NCBI GenBank assembly: GCA_049641805.1
Contig: JBARNX010000048.1
Location: 1 to 31,540 of the forward strand
Direction of reading: 5' to 3'
DNA length: 31,540 nucleotides
Source: UBA5738 sp049641805
GTDB lineage: Bacteria; Patescibacteriota; Minisyncoccia; Minisyncoccales; UBA5738
Shown here in pieces: positions 5,954 to 13,139 of the stretch. The first letter of the stretch is position 1. Each line of letters begins with the position of its first letter. The notes below the pieces were generated by a model. That model was given only the letters and a program-made list of their open reading frames with translations. It did not search any database and was not told the DNA's origin. A program made the position numbers and the translations under genes.

Positions 5954-6817
5954 TTAATTGAGGCAGTATTCCCCATTTCCCAAGTCGCGGATAAGGTTGT
6001 TGATTTCCATTACCGGGATCAAGCCCATTACGGCGGGTGCGGGGAGTTTGGTGGCCAGAATTATCTGGTCAATGTTTAGTGCGCCGTCTTTTAACGCGTC
6101 CCAAATTTTTTGTTCTTCGGGGCTGTTTGTTTTTGCCGCGGCTTTTGACGATACCGGCGCGATACCCAAAGCATTTAAGATATCGGTGGCGGAATCGCAG
6201 GCCAGCCCGCCTTTTTTTAACAGCCAATTGCAGCCTTTGGAATTGGCCGAGTAGATTGATCCGGGTACCGCGAATACCGGTTTATGTTGTTTGCGGCCCC
6301 ATTCGGCAGTGATCAGCGATCCTGATTTTTCCTTGGCTTCGATGACCAGAACTGCCAGCGATAACCCCGCAATGATGCGGTTGCGCTGGGGAAACGAATA
6401 ATTCGTGGCTTTAAAGCCCGCCGGATATTCGCTAGCCAAACAACCGCCAGTATTAACTACTTTTTGGGCCAAGTCAAGGTTTTGCCGGGGAAAGAAGACA
6501 TTTTCGTCCAGTCCGGTGCCGATCACGCCGATGGTCTGACCATTACATTCCAGCGCGGTCTGGTGGGCGAGGGTATCGATGCCCGGCGCCATTCCCGAAA
6601 CAATGCAAACCCCGGCACGGGACAATCCGCTCACAATATCGTGGACGGCTTGCTTGCCATAGGTGGACGGGATACGCGAACCAACCACGGCCACGCACGG
6701 TTTAGCCGAATCCAAAATACCGCGCAAATATAATTCTTTGGGCCGCGAGGGGATTGCGCGCAAGCAATTGGGAAACTCCGCGTCCGTTTCGTTGATTTTT
6801 TTAATTTCGTATTCCAC
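5954..6817 (-). CDS. dprA: DNA processing protein DprA (Smf)
   Basis: A 287-residue DprA, which binds incoming single-stranded DNA during natural transformation and loads RecA. The Rossmann-like core has VAVVGSRIPSTYG (42-54), SGMAPGIDTLAH (74-85), FPQRNRIIAGLS (142-153) and EAKEKSGSLITA (160-171). A winged-helix domain closes the protein (about 230-287). The N-terminal SAM-like domain of longer homologues is absent, as is common in small genomes. Translation starts at GTG (6815-6817); a -10 box TATAGT lies six bases upstream, implying a nearly leaderless mRNA. With comEC at 21680 it suggests a working DNA uptake route. Confidence 0.96.
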   Translation of the reverse strand: MEYEIKKINETDAEFPNCLRAIPSRPKELYLRGILDSAKPCVAVVGSRIPSTYGKQAVHDIVSGLSRAGVCIVSGMAPGIDTLAHQTALECNGQTIGVIGTGLDENVFFPRQNLDLAQKVVNTGGCLASEYPAGFKATNYSFPQRNRIIAGLSLAVLVIEAKEKSGSLITAEWGRKQHKPVFAVPGSIYSANSKGCNWLLKKGGLACDSATDILNALGIAPVSSKAAAKTNSPEEQKIWDALKDGALNIDQIILATKLPAPAVMGLIPVMEINNLIRDLGNGEYCLN

Positions 6818-6823
6818 TTTACC

Positions 6824-6853
6824 ACTATATCATTATTCTTTTATTCCCTGCAA
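6824..6853 (-). promoter_or_regulatory. dprA promoter
   Basis: On the minus strand, TTGCAG (6848-6853) is followed after 18 bp by TATAGT (6824-6829), only six bases before the GTG start. Transcription would begin at or next to the start codon. Confidence 0.55.
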
Positions 6854-6958
6854 AAAAATCAAAGATATGGCATTTCTATTGCCATTTTACAGTATTTTGC
6901 ATTTTTTAATTTTTGTATGATTTTTTGCGGGGTTGCTTGCGATGACTTATAACGCGAT

Positions 6959-7555
6959 TTATCGGTTGAATTCGGTCATTGATTTTTCCAGGCTTTCGGA
7001 CAGCGCGAGTTCAATGGCGGCGACGGTTAAATCGATGGCGGAATCAAATTTGGTTTGTTCGGCGGGAGAGAGTTTTTTCAGAACCAGTTTGTCGCCGGGG
7101 ATTTTTTTCAGAGTTGCGGTATGGGGCGCGATGCCGACGCGGAAGCGGACAAAGTTTTTGGTTTTCATTTGGTCAATGATCGATTGCACGCCTTTGTGTC
7201 CGGCGGCGTTGCGGTTTTGGGAAATTTTTATTTTTCCTTGCGGAATGTCCAAATCGTCGTTGATGATCCAGAGATTGTCAAACTTTTTGTTTTTAAACAG
7301 GGAATAGTTTTTGGCCAATCGCTTGGCCGCGATCCCTGATTTATTCATAAATGTTTGCGGTTTGGCTAAAATCACAGTCTTGCCGCCGAATTCACCCACC
7401 GAAACCATCGCGTTATCCTTGACCATCGCGAAACCGCCCGGATTATGTTTTTTGGCAAAAGCGTCCGCGGCCATAAAGCCCATATTGTGCCGGGTGCGGC
7501 AATAATCTTGCCCGGGATTGCCCAGCCCGATGATTAAGATGGTTTTTTGCTCCAT
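6959..7555 (-). CDS. pth: peptidyl-tRNA hydrolase
   Basis: A 198-residue Pth that releases tRNA from prematurely dropped peptidyl-tRNA. Family motifs are LGNPG (11-15), the catalytic His23 in TRHNMGF, FMNKSG (69-74), Asp100 in INDDLDIP and NAAGHKG near 115-121. Length is typical (about 190). An upstream in-frame extension to 7717 exists, but it would overlap lepB on the other strand and cross the pth promoter; the start at 7555 matches the family N-terminus (MEQKTILIIGLGNPG). Its promoter lies back to back with that of lepB. Confidence 0.96.
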   Translation of the reverse strand: MEQKTILIIGLGNPGQDYCRTRHNMGFMAADAFAKKHNPGGFAMVKDNAMVSVGEFGGKTVILAKPQTFMNKSGIAAKRLAKNYSLFKNKKFDNLWIINDDLDIPQGKIKISQNRNAAGHKGVQSIIDQMKTKNFVRFRVGIAPHTATLKKIPGDKLVLKKLSPAEQTKFDSAIDLTVAAIELALSESLEKSMTEFNR

Positions 7556-7564
7556 AATTGAGTA

Positions 7565-7570
7565 ATTATA
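7565..7570 (-). promoter_or_regulatory. pth -10 box
   Basis: A perfect TATAAT on the minus strand ends nine bases before the pth ATG. The -35 position (TTCCGC, 17 bp upstream) is weak and overlaps the lepB -35 box on the other strand. Confidence 0.55.
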
Positions 7571-7585
7571 GCAGAATCGGACGAC

Positions 7586-7614
7586 TTGCGGAAGTTGTTT
7601 TCTTTTGTTATGAT
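7586..7614 (+). promoter_or_regulatory. lepB promoter
   Basis: TTGCGG (7586-7591), a 17-bp spacer, then TATGAT (7609-7614). This leaves a leader of roughly 20-25 nt before the ATG at 7644. Confidence 0.6.
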
Positions 7615-7643
7615 AAAAGCATATTTTAATCAAAATTTTTGCT

Positions 7644-8201
7644 ATGTCATCGGTAATCAAGAACGCGGGCGAATTCATTTGGGAAGTGGTCAAGATCGTG
7701 GTTTTGGCGTTTGCCATCGTGATCCCGGTGCGTTATTTTCTGTTTCAGCCGTTCGTGATCCAAGGATCATCGATGGAGCCGAATTTCCACGAGGCGGATT
7801 ATTTGATCGTTGACGAGTTGTCCTATCGGTTCCGGGCGCCGGAGCGGGGAGAAGTGGTGGTTTTTAAATATCCTTTAGACACCTCCAAACGCTTTATCAA
7901 GCGGGTGATCGGCCTTCCGGGCGAAACCGTGGAGATCAAAAGCGGCAATGTTGTTGTTACCGCGGTTGACGGTACAACCGTGGCATTAAACGAACCGTAT
8001 ATTCCGTCGAACCTTAAAGCACCGGATATGAGTTCGTACAAGCTGGGCGACGGCCAGTATTTTGTTTTGGGCGACAACCGGCCGTACTCTTCCGACTCTC
8101 AAGATTGGGGAAAGTTGCCGCGAAAAGATATCATCGGCCGGGTGGAAGTGCGCTTGTGGCCGCTGGATCAAATATCCCTGTTTGAAACGCCGAAGTATTA
8201 A
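7644..8201 (+). CDS. lepB: signal peptidase I
   Basis: A 185-residue type I signal peptidase that removes signal peptides from exported proteins at the outer face of the membrane. One N-terminal membrane helix (about 14-34) is followed by the catalytic Ser43 in GSSMEPN and the general base Lys86 in RFIKRVIGLPGE. The box LGDNRPYSSDSQDWG comes near residues 142-155. Size and single anchor match Gram-positive-type enzymes. It likely processes the exported proteins encoded elsewhere in this window, although many of those look like uncleaved anchors. It is divergent from pth, with its own promoter. Confidence 0.97.
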   Translation: MSSVIKNAGEFIWEVVKIVVLAFAIVIPVRYFLFQPFVIQGSSMEPNFHEADYLIVDELSYRFRAPERGEVVVFKYPLDTSKRFIKRVIGLPGETVEIKSGNVVVTAVDGTTVALNEPYIPSNLKAPDMSSYKLGDGQYFVLGDNRPYSSDSQDWGKLPRKDIIGRVEVRLWPLDQISLFETPKY

Positions 8202-8310
8202 AAATTAAAAAGATAAAAATCAAAATGAAAAATGACAGTTCAAAATTTAAAATAAAATAATTTTTAATTTTACATTGTCATTTTTCATTTTGATTTTTTA
8301 TCTTTTAACT
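8202..8310. repeat. intergenic A/T-rich hairpin repeat, copy 3
   Basis: Left arm near 8206-8250, right arm near 8255-8310 with the core TTTTACATTGTCATTTTTC then ATTTTGATTTTTTA. It fills the gap between lepB and hisS and ends eight bases before the hisS ATG. Confidence 0.8.
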
Positions 8311-8317
8311 TTTTTTG

Positions 8318-9595
8318 ATGAAACCAAAATTCCAGTCGGTTACCGGCATGCACGATATTCTTCCGGATGATCAGAAATATTACGAGAAAGTCTATGAAAC
8401 CGCCAAGGAGATTGCGGAGTTTTACAATTTTAACCGCGTTGAAACGCCGATTTTGGAAGACAGCGATCTTTTTGTGAAAAGTACGGGCGCCACGACCGAT
8501 ATCGTGCAAAAGCAAATGTATTCGCTCAAGACCCGGGGCGGAGATAATTTGACTCTGCGGCCCGAGGGGACGCCGTCAATCGTGCGTTCTTACTTGGAAA
8601 ACGGAATGGCCAACTGGCCCCAGCCGGTCAGGCTTTGGTATTACGGGCCGTTTTTCCGCAGTGAAAAGCCGCAAGCGGGTCGTTACCGGCAATTTTGGCA
8701 GTTGGGGTTTGAAGTTTTTGGCCAAACGGGCGCGATTATCGACGCGCAAATCATTCAAATTTATTATAATATTCTAAAGGAACTTGGGTTGGGAAACATC
8801 GCCATTGAAATCAACAGTATCGGCGACGCGCTGTGCCGGCCGTATTACCGCAAAACTTTGGCCGGCTATTTGCGCAGTCGCGAATCGGCTTTGTGCGCGG
8901 ATTGCAAGCGCCGGGTTAAAGAAAATCCTTTGCGGGTGCTGGATTGCAAAGAGAACAAATGCCAAGCTGTCCGCGCGCAAGCGCCGCAGATCGTGGATCA
9001 TCTTTGCGAAGGATGCAAAAGCCATTTTAAAGAAGTTTTGGAATACTTGGAAGAAATTGGTTTGCCTTACCGGCTCAATCCCTATCTGGTACGCGGTTTG
9101 GATTATTACACTCGCACGGTTTTCGAGATTTACCAAGGCGGGCAGGATAGCCGCGGGCAGATGGCCATGGGCGGCGGCGGTCGTTATGACGGATTGGTGA
9201 AAGTTCTGGGAGGCAAGGAAACGCCGGCCATGGGCGGCGCTTTGGGGGTTGATCGGATTGTTCTGGCGATGAAGGCCGCCGATATCAAAGTGGGCGAAGA
9301 GAAGAAAGTCAAAGTATTTTTGGCGCAATTGGGAGTTTTGGGCAAGAAGAAAAGCTTGAAACTGTTCGAGGAACTGCGCCAGGCCGGCATTTCGGCCGGA
9401 GAATCGTTTGATCGCGATTCGCTCAAATCCCAATTGAAAATCGCCGATAAATACGGCGCCAGATTCACCCTGCTCTTGGGGCAGAAAGAAGCGCTCGAAG
9501 GGTCGATTATTCTGCGCGATATGGAAACCGGCAAGCAGGAAAGCCTGAAACTGGGCACGGTGGTGGGCGAGATCAAAAAGAGGTTTAAGAAGTAA
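8318..9595 (+). CDS. hisS: histidine-tRNA ligase
   Basis: A 425-residue class II aminoacyl-tRNA synthetase that charges tRNA-His. Features: GMHDILPDD near the N-terminus, motif 2 GPFFRSEKPQAGRYRQF (from residue 110), the histidine-specific GLDYYTRTVFEIY (from 260), GGGGRYDGL shortly after, and a C-terminal anticodon-binding domain (about 325-425). A Cys-rich insertion between about 193 and 235 (CADC, DCKENKC, CEGC) probably binds zinc; similar inserts are seen in many bacterial HisRS. A TTG codon directly precedes the ATG; ATG is taken as the start. No Shine-Dalgarno is visible, and an intergenic hairpin repeat forms the leader. Confidence 0.97.
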   Translation: MKPKFQSVTGMHDILPDDQKYYEKVYETAKEIAEFYNFNRVETPILEDSDLFVKSTGATTDIVQKQMYSLKTRGGDNLTLRPEGTPSIVRSYLENGMANWPQPVRLWYYGPFFRSEKPQAGRYRQFWQLGFEVFGQTGAIIDAQIIQIYYNILKELGLGNIAIEINSIGDALCRPYYRKTLAGYLRSRESALCADCKRRVKENPLRVLDCKENKCQAVRAQAPQIVDHLCEGCKSHFKEVLEYLEEIGLPYRLNPYLVRGLDYYTRTVFEIYQGGQDSRGQMAMGGGGRYDGLVKVLGGKETPAMGGALGVDRIVLAMKAADIKVGEEKKVKVFLAQLGVLGKKKSLKLFEELRQAGISAGESFDRDSLKSQLKIADKYGARFTLLLGQKEALEGSIILRDMETGKQESLKLGTVVGEIKKRFKK

Positions 9596-9630
9596 AAATG
9601 GTTGACATTCGGTCAAATTTAAGCAATACT

Positions 9631-9972
9631 ATGGATTGTGTCTTTTGCAAAATCATCAAAGGGGAAATACCGGCCAAAATTGTGTTTGAAAACGATTTTG
9701 CGCTGGCATTTGAGAATATCAAGCCGGTGTATCCGGTGCATACTTTGATAATTCCCAAAAAGCATATTGCCAATATTCAAGAGGCAAGCGCGGATGATCA
9801 GGAATATCTGGCCGAAATAATGCTTGCGATTCCCGAAATTGCCAAGATCAAGGGGGTGGATAAAAGCGGTTACCGCTTGATTGTCAATTGCGGCAAAGAC
9901 TCCGGCCAAAGCGTTGACCATTTGCATATACATTTGGTGGGCGGCGAAGAATTGCCGTTTGCCGCAGGTTGA
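9631..9972 (+). CDS. HIT-family nucleotide-binding protein
   Basis: A 113-residue HIT protein (HINT-like), a nucleoside phosphoramidate or dinucleotide hydrolase. It opens with DCVFCKIIKGEIPA and ends with the catalytic histidine triad HLHIHL (about 100-105). An in-frame ATG at 9598, two bases after the hisS stop, would add 11 residues and couple translation to hisS; family members normally start just before the CxFC motif, so 9631 is preferred. A TTGACA at 9602 with AATACT 17 bp later resembles a promoter, but its -10 touches the ATG at 9631. The physiological substrate is unknown. Confidence 0.93.
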   Translation: MDCVFCKIIKGEIPAKIVFENDFALAFENIKPVYPVHTLIIPKKHIANIQEASADDQEYLAEIMLAIPEIAKIKGVDKSGYRLIVNCGKDSGQSVDHLHIHLVGGEELPFAAG

Positions 9973-9982
9973 ATTTATAACT

Positions 9983-9988
9983 TATAAT
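9983..9988 (+). promoter_or_regulatory. rpsU -10 box
   Basis: A perfect TATAAT, 15 bases before the rpsU ATG, in an A/T-rich gap. No good -35 box is visible. Confidence 0.5.
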
Positions 9989-10003
9989 TAATTATTAAAT
10001 TTT

Positions 10004-10219
10004 ATGGCTTTAGAAATCAGAAGAAAACAGCGGGAGAATGTGCAGGCGATGATGAGGCGTTTTCAAAAGGCGGTGCAACAGAGCGGTATTTTATTGGAAA
10101 CGCGCAAGCGGCAGTTTGTCAAGCGCGCGAAATCCGACAATATGCAGAAAAAATCCGCATTGCGCAAGGTGGAAACCAAGAAAAAATACGACCTGATCAA
10201 GAAGATGAAGAAATCCTGA
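10004..10219 (+). CDS. rpsU: 30S ribosomal protein bS21
   Basis: A 71-residue very basic protein of the small ribosomal subunit. It matches bS21 in length, in the helix-rich Arg/Lys composition, in the central RFxKAVxxSGIL-type segment and in the basic tail ending KKMKKS. bS21 sits near the anti-Shine-Dalgarno end of 16S rRNA and helps initiation, which is notable in a window where Shine-Dalgarno sites are rare. It is followed by yqeY, an order also seen in other bacteria where rpsU and yqeY are neighbours. The stop is TGA. Confidence 0.9.
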   Translation: MALEIRRKQRENVQAMMRRFQKAVQQSGILLETRKRQFVKRAKSDNMQKKSALRKVETKKKYDLIKKMKKS

Positions 10220-10282
10220 ACGGCTAGAGTTAATTTTTGATCGTCAATTTTTAACCGGAATACAAATCAATAATCACAGTAG

Positions 10283-10302
10283 GGGCGAATAATCATTCGC
10301 CC
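10283..10302. repeat. GGGCGAAT palindrome, copy 1
   Basis: GGGCGAAT/ATTCGCCC around AATC, in the gap between rpsU and yqeY. A related, partly degraded inverted copy follows yqeY at 10801-10822. No T-run follows, so it is not a convincing terminator. Confidence 0.6.
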
Positions 10303-10318
10303 TTGCGATTTAAATACT

Positions 10319-10795
10319 ATGCTCAAGAAAAAAATCGATGACGATTTCAAAGCCGCTTTCAAAGCTAAAGATGAAGCGGTTGTTTCGGTTCTAAAAATGC
10401 TCAAGGCCGCGGTTTTGAACAAAACCAAAGATAAGGAATTCTTATTCAATAAGCAAGGCAAGGATATCGCTCAAGCGGTGCTTGGCGACGAAGAGATTGT
10501 CGATGTGGTTTCGGCGGAAATCAAAAAATTAAGAGATTCTCTGGCATTATTCGACCGGGGCGGCCGCATCGATCTGGCCGAGGGCGCCAAGGCCGAGATT
10601 GCGATTCTGATGCGCTATTTGCCGGAACAATTGAGCGAGGATGAAATCAAAAAATTGGTATCCGAAGCCGTGGCGCAGAGCGGCGCGGCCAGCATTAAGG
10701 ATATGGGCAAAGCGATGGCCCTTTTGATGCCTAAAGTGAAGGGCAAGGCGGATATCGGGCTGGTGAGCAAGCTGGTTAAGGAAATGTTGGCGTAA
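10319..10795 (+). CDS. yqeY: GatB/YqeY domain protein
   Basis: A 158-residue YqeY-like protein, homologous to the C-terminal tRNA-binding tail of the GatB amidotransferase subunit. Seen: an N-terminal helical bundle with VLKMLKAAV, a middle AEIAILMRYLPEQLSEDEI segment, and a C-terminal GKAMALLMPKVKGKAD motif, all typical. Its role is presumed to be tRNA-related but is not firmly established. It has normal family length (about 150). It is flanked by inverted copies of a small palindromic repeat and closed by a strong terminator at 10842-10873. Confidence 0.92.
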   Translation: MLKKKIDDDFKAAFKAKDEAVVSVLKMLKAAVLNKTKDKEFLFNKQGKDIAQAVLGDEEIVDVVSAEIKKLRDSLALFDRGGRIDLAEGAKAEIAILMRYLPEQLSEDEIKKLVSEAVAQSGAASIKDMGKAMALLMPKVKGKADIGLVSKLVKEMLA

Positions 10796-10800
10796 TCCAT

Positions 10801-10822
10801 AAGGGTGAACAATCTCGCCCCT
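10801..10822. repeat. GGGCGAAT palindrome, copy 2 (inverted, degraded)
   Basis: AAGGGTGAACAATCTCGCCCC resembles the reverse complement of the palindrome at 10283-10302, with changes. It lies directly after the yqeY stop, so the gene sits between inverted copies. Confidence 0.4.
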
Positions 10823-10841
10823 GCAAATGCAATAATACAAA

Positions 10842-10873
10842 AACAAAAAAACAGGGAACCCTGTTTTTTTGTT
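10842..10873. terminator. bidirectional Rho-independent terminator after yqeY
   Basis: A perfect 15-bp stem AACAAAAAAACAGGG (10842-10856) pairs with 10859-10873 across a two-base loop. It has an A-run on the left and a T-run on the right, so it can stop transcription in both directions. Confidence 0.85.
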
Positions 10874-10901
10874 GCAATAAAATTTGATGTTATGTTAAAA
10901 T
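10872..10901 (+). promoter_or_regulatory. promoter of the exported-protein array
   Basis: TTGCAA (10872-10877), an 18-bp spacer, then TAAAAT (10896-10901), seven bases before the ATG of the 45-residue ORF. It directly follows the yqeY terminator. Confidence 0.5.
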
Positions 10902-10908
10902 CATCGTT

Positions 10909-11046
10909 ATGGAAAAACAATTTTCGAAATTCGGAAAGCCGTGCGGTTGCCGCAAAGGAATCGCGTCAATGATCGTGTTTTTTGTTATTTTGGCCGCGTC
11001 CGCGCTTTGGTTGTTGATTGGCCAGTATAATTCATATGCCGGATAA
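10909..11046 (+). CDS. small membrane protein, 45 residues
   Basis: Reads MEKQFSKFGKPCGCRKG, then a hydrophobic helix (about 19-38, MIVFFVILAASALWLLIG), then QYNSYAG. It has a CGC motif just before the membrane segment. It is not a recognised family. Support for it being real: it follows a terminator and a promoter-like pair, starts with ATG, and its last 11 bases overlap the ATG of the next exported-protein gene (ATG at 11036, stop at 11044-11046), a layout typical of translational coupling. Topology is probably N-in with a short outside tail. It could be a leader peptide rather than a stable protein. Confidence 0.55.
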   Translation: MEKQFSKFGKPCGCRKGIASMIVFFVILAASALWLLIGQYNSYAG

Positions 11047-11701
11047 GAAAGGAAATAAAAATATAGGCGAGGCTGTAAAAGAAGTTATGGCTTTGGTATC
11101 AAAACACAGGATGATCTTACTGGCGCTGGCGCTGGTGGTTTTTGTGTTGGTTGGAATTCGTTTTTTCAATTTTTTTAATCTATATGAGGCGCGGGCGGAT
11201 GACCGAGAATGGAAGAATTTTGCCGAAGATATTTACGGATTTTCAATGGACTACCCGGCGGACTGGTCGCTTGATGTTGATTATGACCGTTATGCCAAAG
11301 GGTTGATGAGCGCGGAATTGAACAATAAAAAATGCGGTTTTAGCTACAAAAAATGCGATAATAATTGCGCCGACATTCGGATTATCGCGGGGAAAAAACC
11401 CGGAGGCGGAGAATCCCGGGGATTGTTTACCCAATTGTACGAAGATTTTATGATGGTGCGCGATTTTTCGACCGCGTCGCTGATAAGCACGCTTGATTTC
11501 AATTCCAAAAAGGTTTTCAAAGTAGCCAGCGATCAGCCGACTTTGGCATTAACCGGCGCTTGCGCCGGTCCATTCTATACTTTTGAAACCGATTCCGGCT
11601 ATTTTGTCTATGTTTTTGCCGGGTATGGCGCCAATGCCGCTTCGGTCGATGATGAAACGCGAAAAATCATTGATTCCATCAAAATCATCGGCGGCGGATA
11701 A
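11036..11701 (+). CDS. membrane-anchored PsbP/DcrB-like exported protein (array member 1)
   Basis: A 221-residue protein with a cytosolic basic start, one membrane helix (about 26-47) and an outside domain opening with REWKNFAEDIYGFSMDYPADW (about 57-77). The W-x(3,8)-YGF-x-x-x-YP-x-x-W signature recurs in the next three genes and resembles the first strands of PsbP/DcrB-like folds. Two Cys (CGF, KKCDNNC) could form a disulphide outside. Upstream in-frame TTG starts were rejected; the ATG at 11036 overlaps the previous small ORF by 11 nt. Role unknown; in related genomes such proteins are surface exposed. A terminator follows at 11731-11751. Confidence 0.8.
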   Translation: MPDKKGNKNIGEAVKEVMALVSKHRMILLALALVVFVLVGIRFFNFFNLYEARADDREWKNFAEDIYGFSMDYPADWSLDVDYDRYAKGLMSAELNNKKCGFSYKKCDNNCADIRIIAGKKPGGGESRGLFTQLYEDFMMVRDFSTASLISTLDFNSKKVFKVASDQPTLALTGACAGPFYTFETDSGYFVYVFAGYGANAASVDDETRKIIDSIKIIGGG

Positions 11702-11730
11702 TCGCCTTTAATTTGCAAAAGATTTTAAGA

Positions 11731-11751
11731 CAGGGCCTAGCCCTGTTTTTT
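11731..11751 (+). terminator. Rho-independent terminator
   Basis: Stem CAGGGC (11731-11736)/GCCCTG (11740-11745) with a CTA loop, followed by six T. It separates array members 1 and 2. Confidence 0.85.
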
Positions 11752-11796
11752 AGTGTTTATGTCTGGTAAAATAAAATTGACAAACAAAATCAACTT

Positions 11797-13077
11797 ATGA
11801 AACAAAATACAATATTGTCAGCGGGATTGGTTGTTTTAGTGGCCGCATTAACCGGCGCCGGAATTTGGGTTTATCAAACGCAAACCGCGCCCAATCTTGT
11901 TGTCGTGCCGCAAAACGACCAAGAAATGCCGGAGCAAGCGCAACCATCCGGGCAAGAACGAGCCGCGGAGGAAGAACAAAACCAATCCGCGGGTAAAATT
12001 ACCGGCAAGGATGAGATTGCGAACTGGCAAACATACCGAAATGAAAAATACGGATTTGAATTCAAATATCCGGCGGATTTTTTGTGGCAAAATAAAATCG
12101 AAAATGTTGTTATTGAAAATTGCGCCACGGCGAATTTTTCCCAAACATCGCCGTGTCCGCAATCGGCAAGATATTCAAGTTTAAAATTATCGTTGGGCGG
12201 CAATGAATATTGGCGGTGCCGCGATTTCGAAGGCGCGGCCGGCAGCAGATATGAAAATTATTGGTATGTTGGCTTGGCAAATAATAGATGTTTTTCATTT
12301 AAATTCACGGTGAAACATGCCAACTGCGGAGCTTACGGTACGCCCGATGAATCGGCATATCGGCAATGCGAAGAAAGTAGCCGGCAAAAAGATGAAACGG
12401 TAAAAACGATTGAATCAACTTTCAAAATTTTTGCGGTTGGATCGGGAGCGATTAAACCAATATTGTTATCCCGGCAATATAATTCCGGCGCAATCTCAAA
12501 GATTGTTTGGGACAACGATAATTTGGCGCAAGCCCATGGATGCTATGGCGATCAAGCTTTCGACTGCCAAATCACGGTATTGAGAAAACTTGGCGCCGGC
12601 GACAATGCCGTGGAATTTTATCGCGAGTCGGATTGGGGGGTGATGGAAGATTATATCGCCTATGGAAACGCGCAAGACGGCGGATACGGGTTGATTGAGG
12701 TTTTTTCTCCTTGGGCGGCGAACAGCAATCGTCAGTTCGCTTTTTTGGCAGGGAATAATCTTTGGTATTTGATGAATACCGATTTTGAAAAAGTTATCGG
12801 CAATTATCGACTGAAACAAGAATTCGCGCCGGACCGGCAAGTGTCATTTTCCAACGGAGTTTTCGCGGGAGAAGGCAAAAATAAAAATATTTTCACTTTT
12901 GATATCACCACCGGTTGCCGCGCTTGCGGCACGGGTTATCGCGCCGTTATCGGCTATGAAATCGATTTGCAAAATTCTCAAGTTTATGCCGATCTTTTGG
13001 GATTTTGCGCCGAAAATACCGCCACCGATAGCGAATATCCGAAATGCTCGGACAAAAACCGAATCTTATCTTTATAA
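11797..13077 (+). CDS. membrane-anchored PsbP/DcrB-like exported protein (array member 2)
   Basis: A 426-residue protein. An N-terminal hydrophobic segment (about 6-26) is followed by a Pro/Gln/Glu-rich linker (30-70). The array signature ANWQTYRNEKYGFEFKYPADF (about 76-95) then opens the PsbP-like domain (to about 215). The second half (about 220-426) is a distinct beta-rich region that I do not recognise; it ends with several Cys (GCRACG, GFCAEN, KCSDKN) suited to disulphides outside the cell. The anchor could be an uncleaved signal. It has a clear terminator upstream, a TAAAAT box at 11767, no Shine-Dalgarno, and probably its own transcript. Function unknown; the architecture of an anchor, a flexible linker and domains suggests a surface or periplasm-like role. 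Confidence 0.8.
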   Translation: MKQNTILSAGLVVLVAALTGAGIWVYQTQTAPNLVVVPQNDQEMPEQAQPSGQERAAEEEQNQSAGKITGKDEIANWQTYRNEKYGFEFKYPADFLWQNKIENVVIENCATANFSQTSPCPQSARYSSLKLSLGGNEYWRCRDFEGAAGSRYENYWYVGLANNRCFSFKFTVKHANCGAYGTPDESAYRQCEESSRQKDETVKTIESTFKIFAVGSGAIKPILLSRQYNSGAISKIVWDNDNLAQAHGCYGDQAFDCQITVLRKLGAGDNAVEFYRESDWGVMEDYIAYGNAQDGGYGLIEVFSPWAANSNRQFAFLAGNNLWYLMNTDFEKVIGNYRLKQEFAPDRQVSFSNGVFAGEGKNKNIFTFDITTGCRACGTGYRAVIGYEIDLQNSQVYADLLGFCAENTATDSEYPKCSDKNRILSL

Positions 13078-13080
13078 TTT

Positions 13081-13110
13081 TTGTAAAATATGGCGAAATT
13101 GCGATAAGAT
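13081..13110 (+). promoter_or_regulatory. candidate promoter of array member 3
   Basis: TTGTAA (13081-13086), an 18-bp spacer, then TAAGAT (13105-13110), about 30 bases before the ATG at 13140. Confidence 0.4.
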
Positions 13111-13139
13111 TTGTCAATTATCCAATCTTCCAAAAAACT

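Noticed and set aside
7556..7717. N-terminal extension of pth upstream of 7555
   Set aside because: It would overlap lepB and both promoters, and the family N-terminus starts at 7555.
9602..9630. Promoter for the HIT gene
   Set aside because: TTGACA-17-AATACT fits, but the -10 box abuts the ATG, and close coupling to hisS explains expression. It was left as a note in the HIT entry.
11018..11035. TTG start for array member 1 (and similar TTG starts for hisS, ftsA and comEC)
   Set aside because: An ATG follows within a few codons in each case and matches the family N-terminus or the coupling overlap better.
13044..13139. Upstream start of array member 3
   Set aside because: It overlaps the previous gene, and the added residues would come before a clear anchor that begins at 13140.
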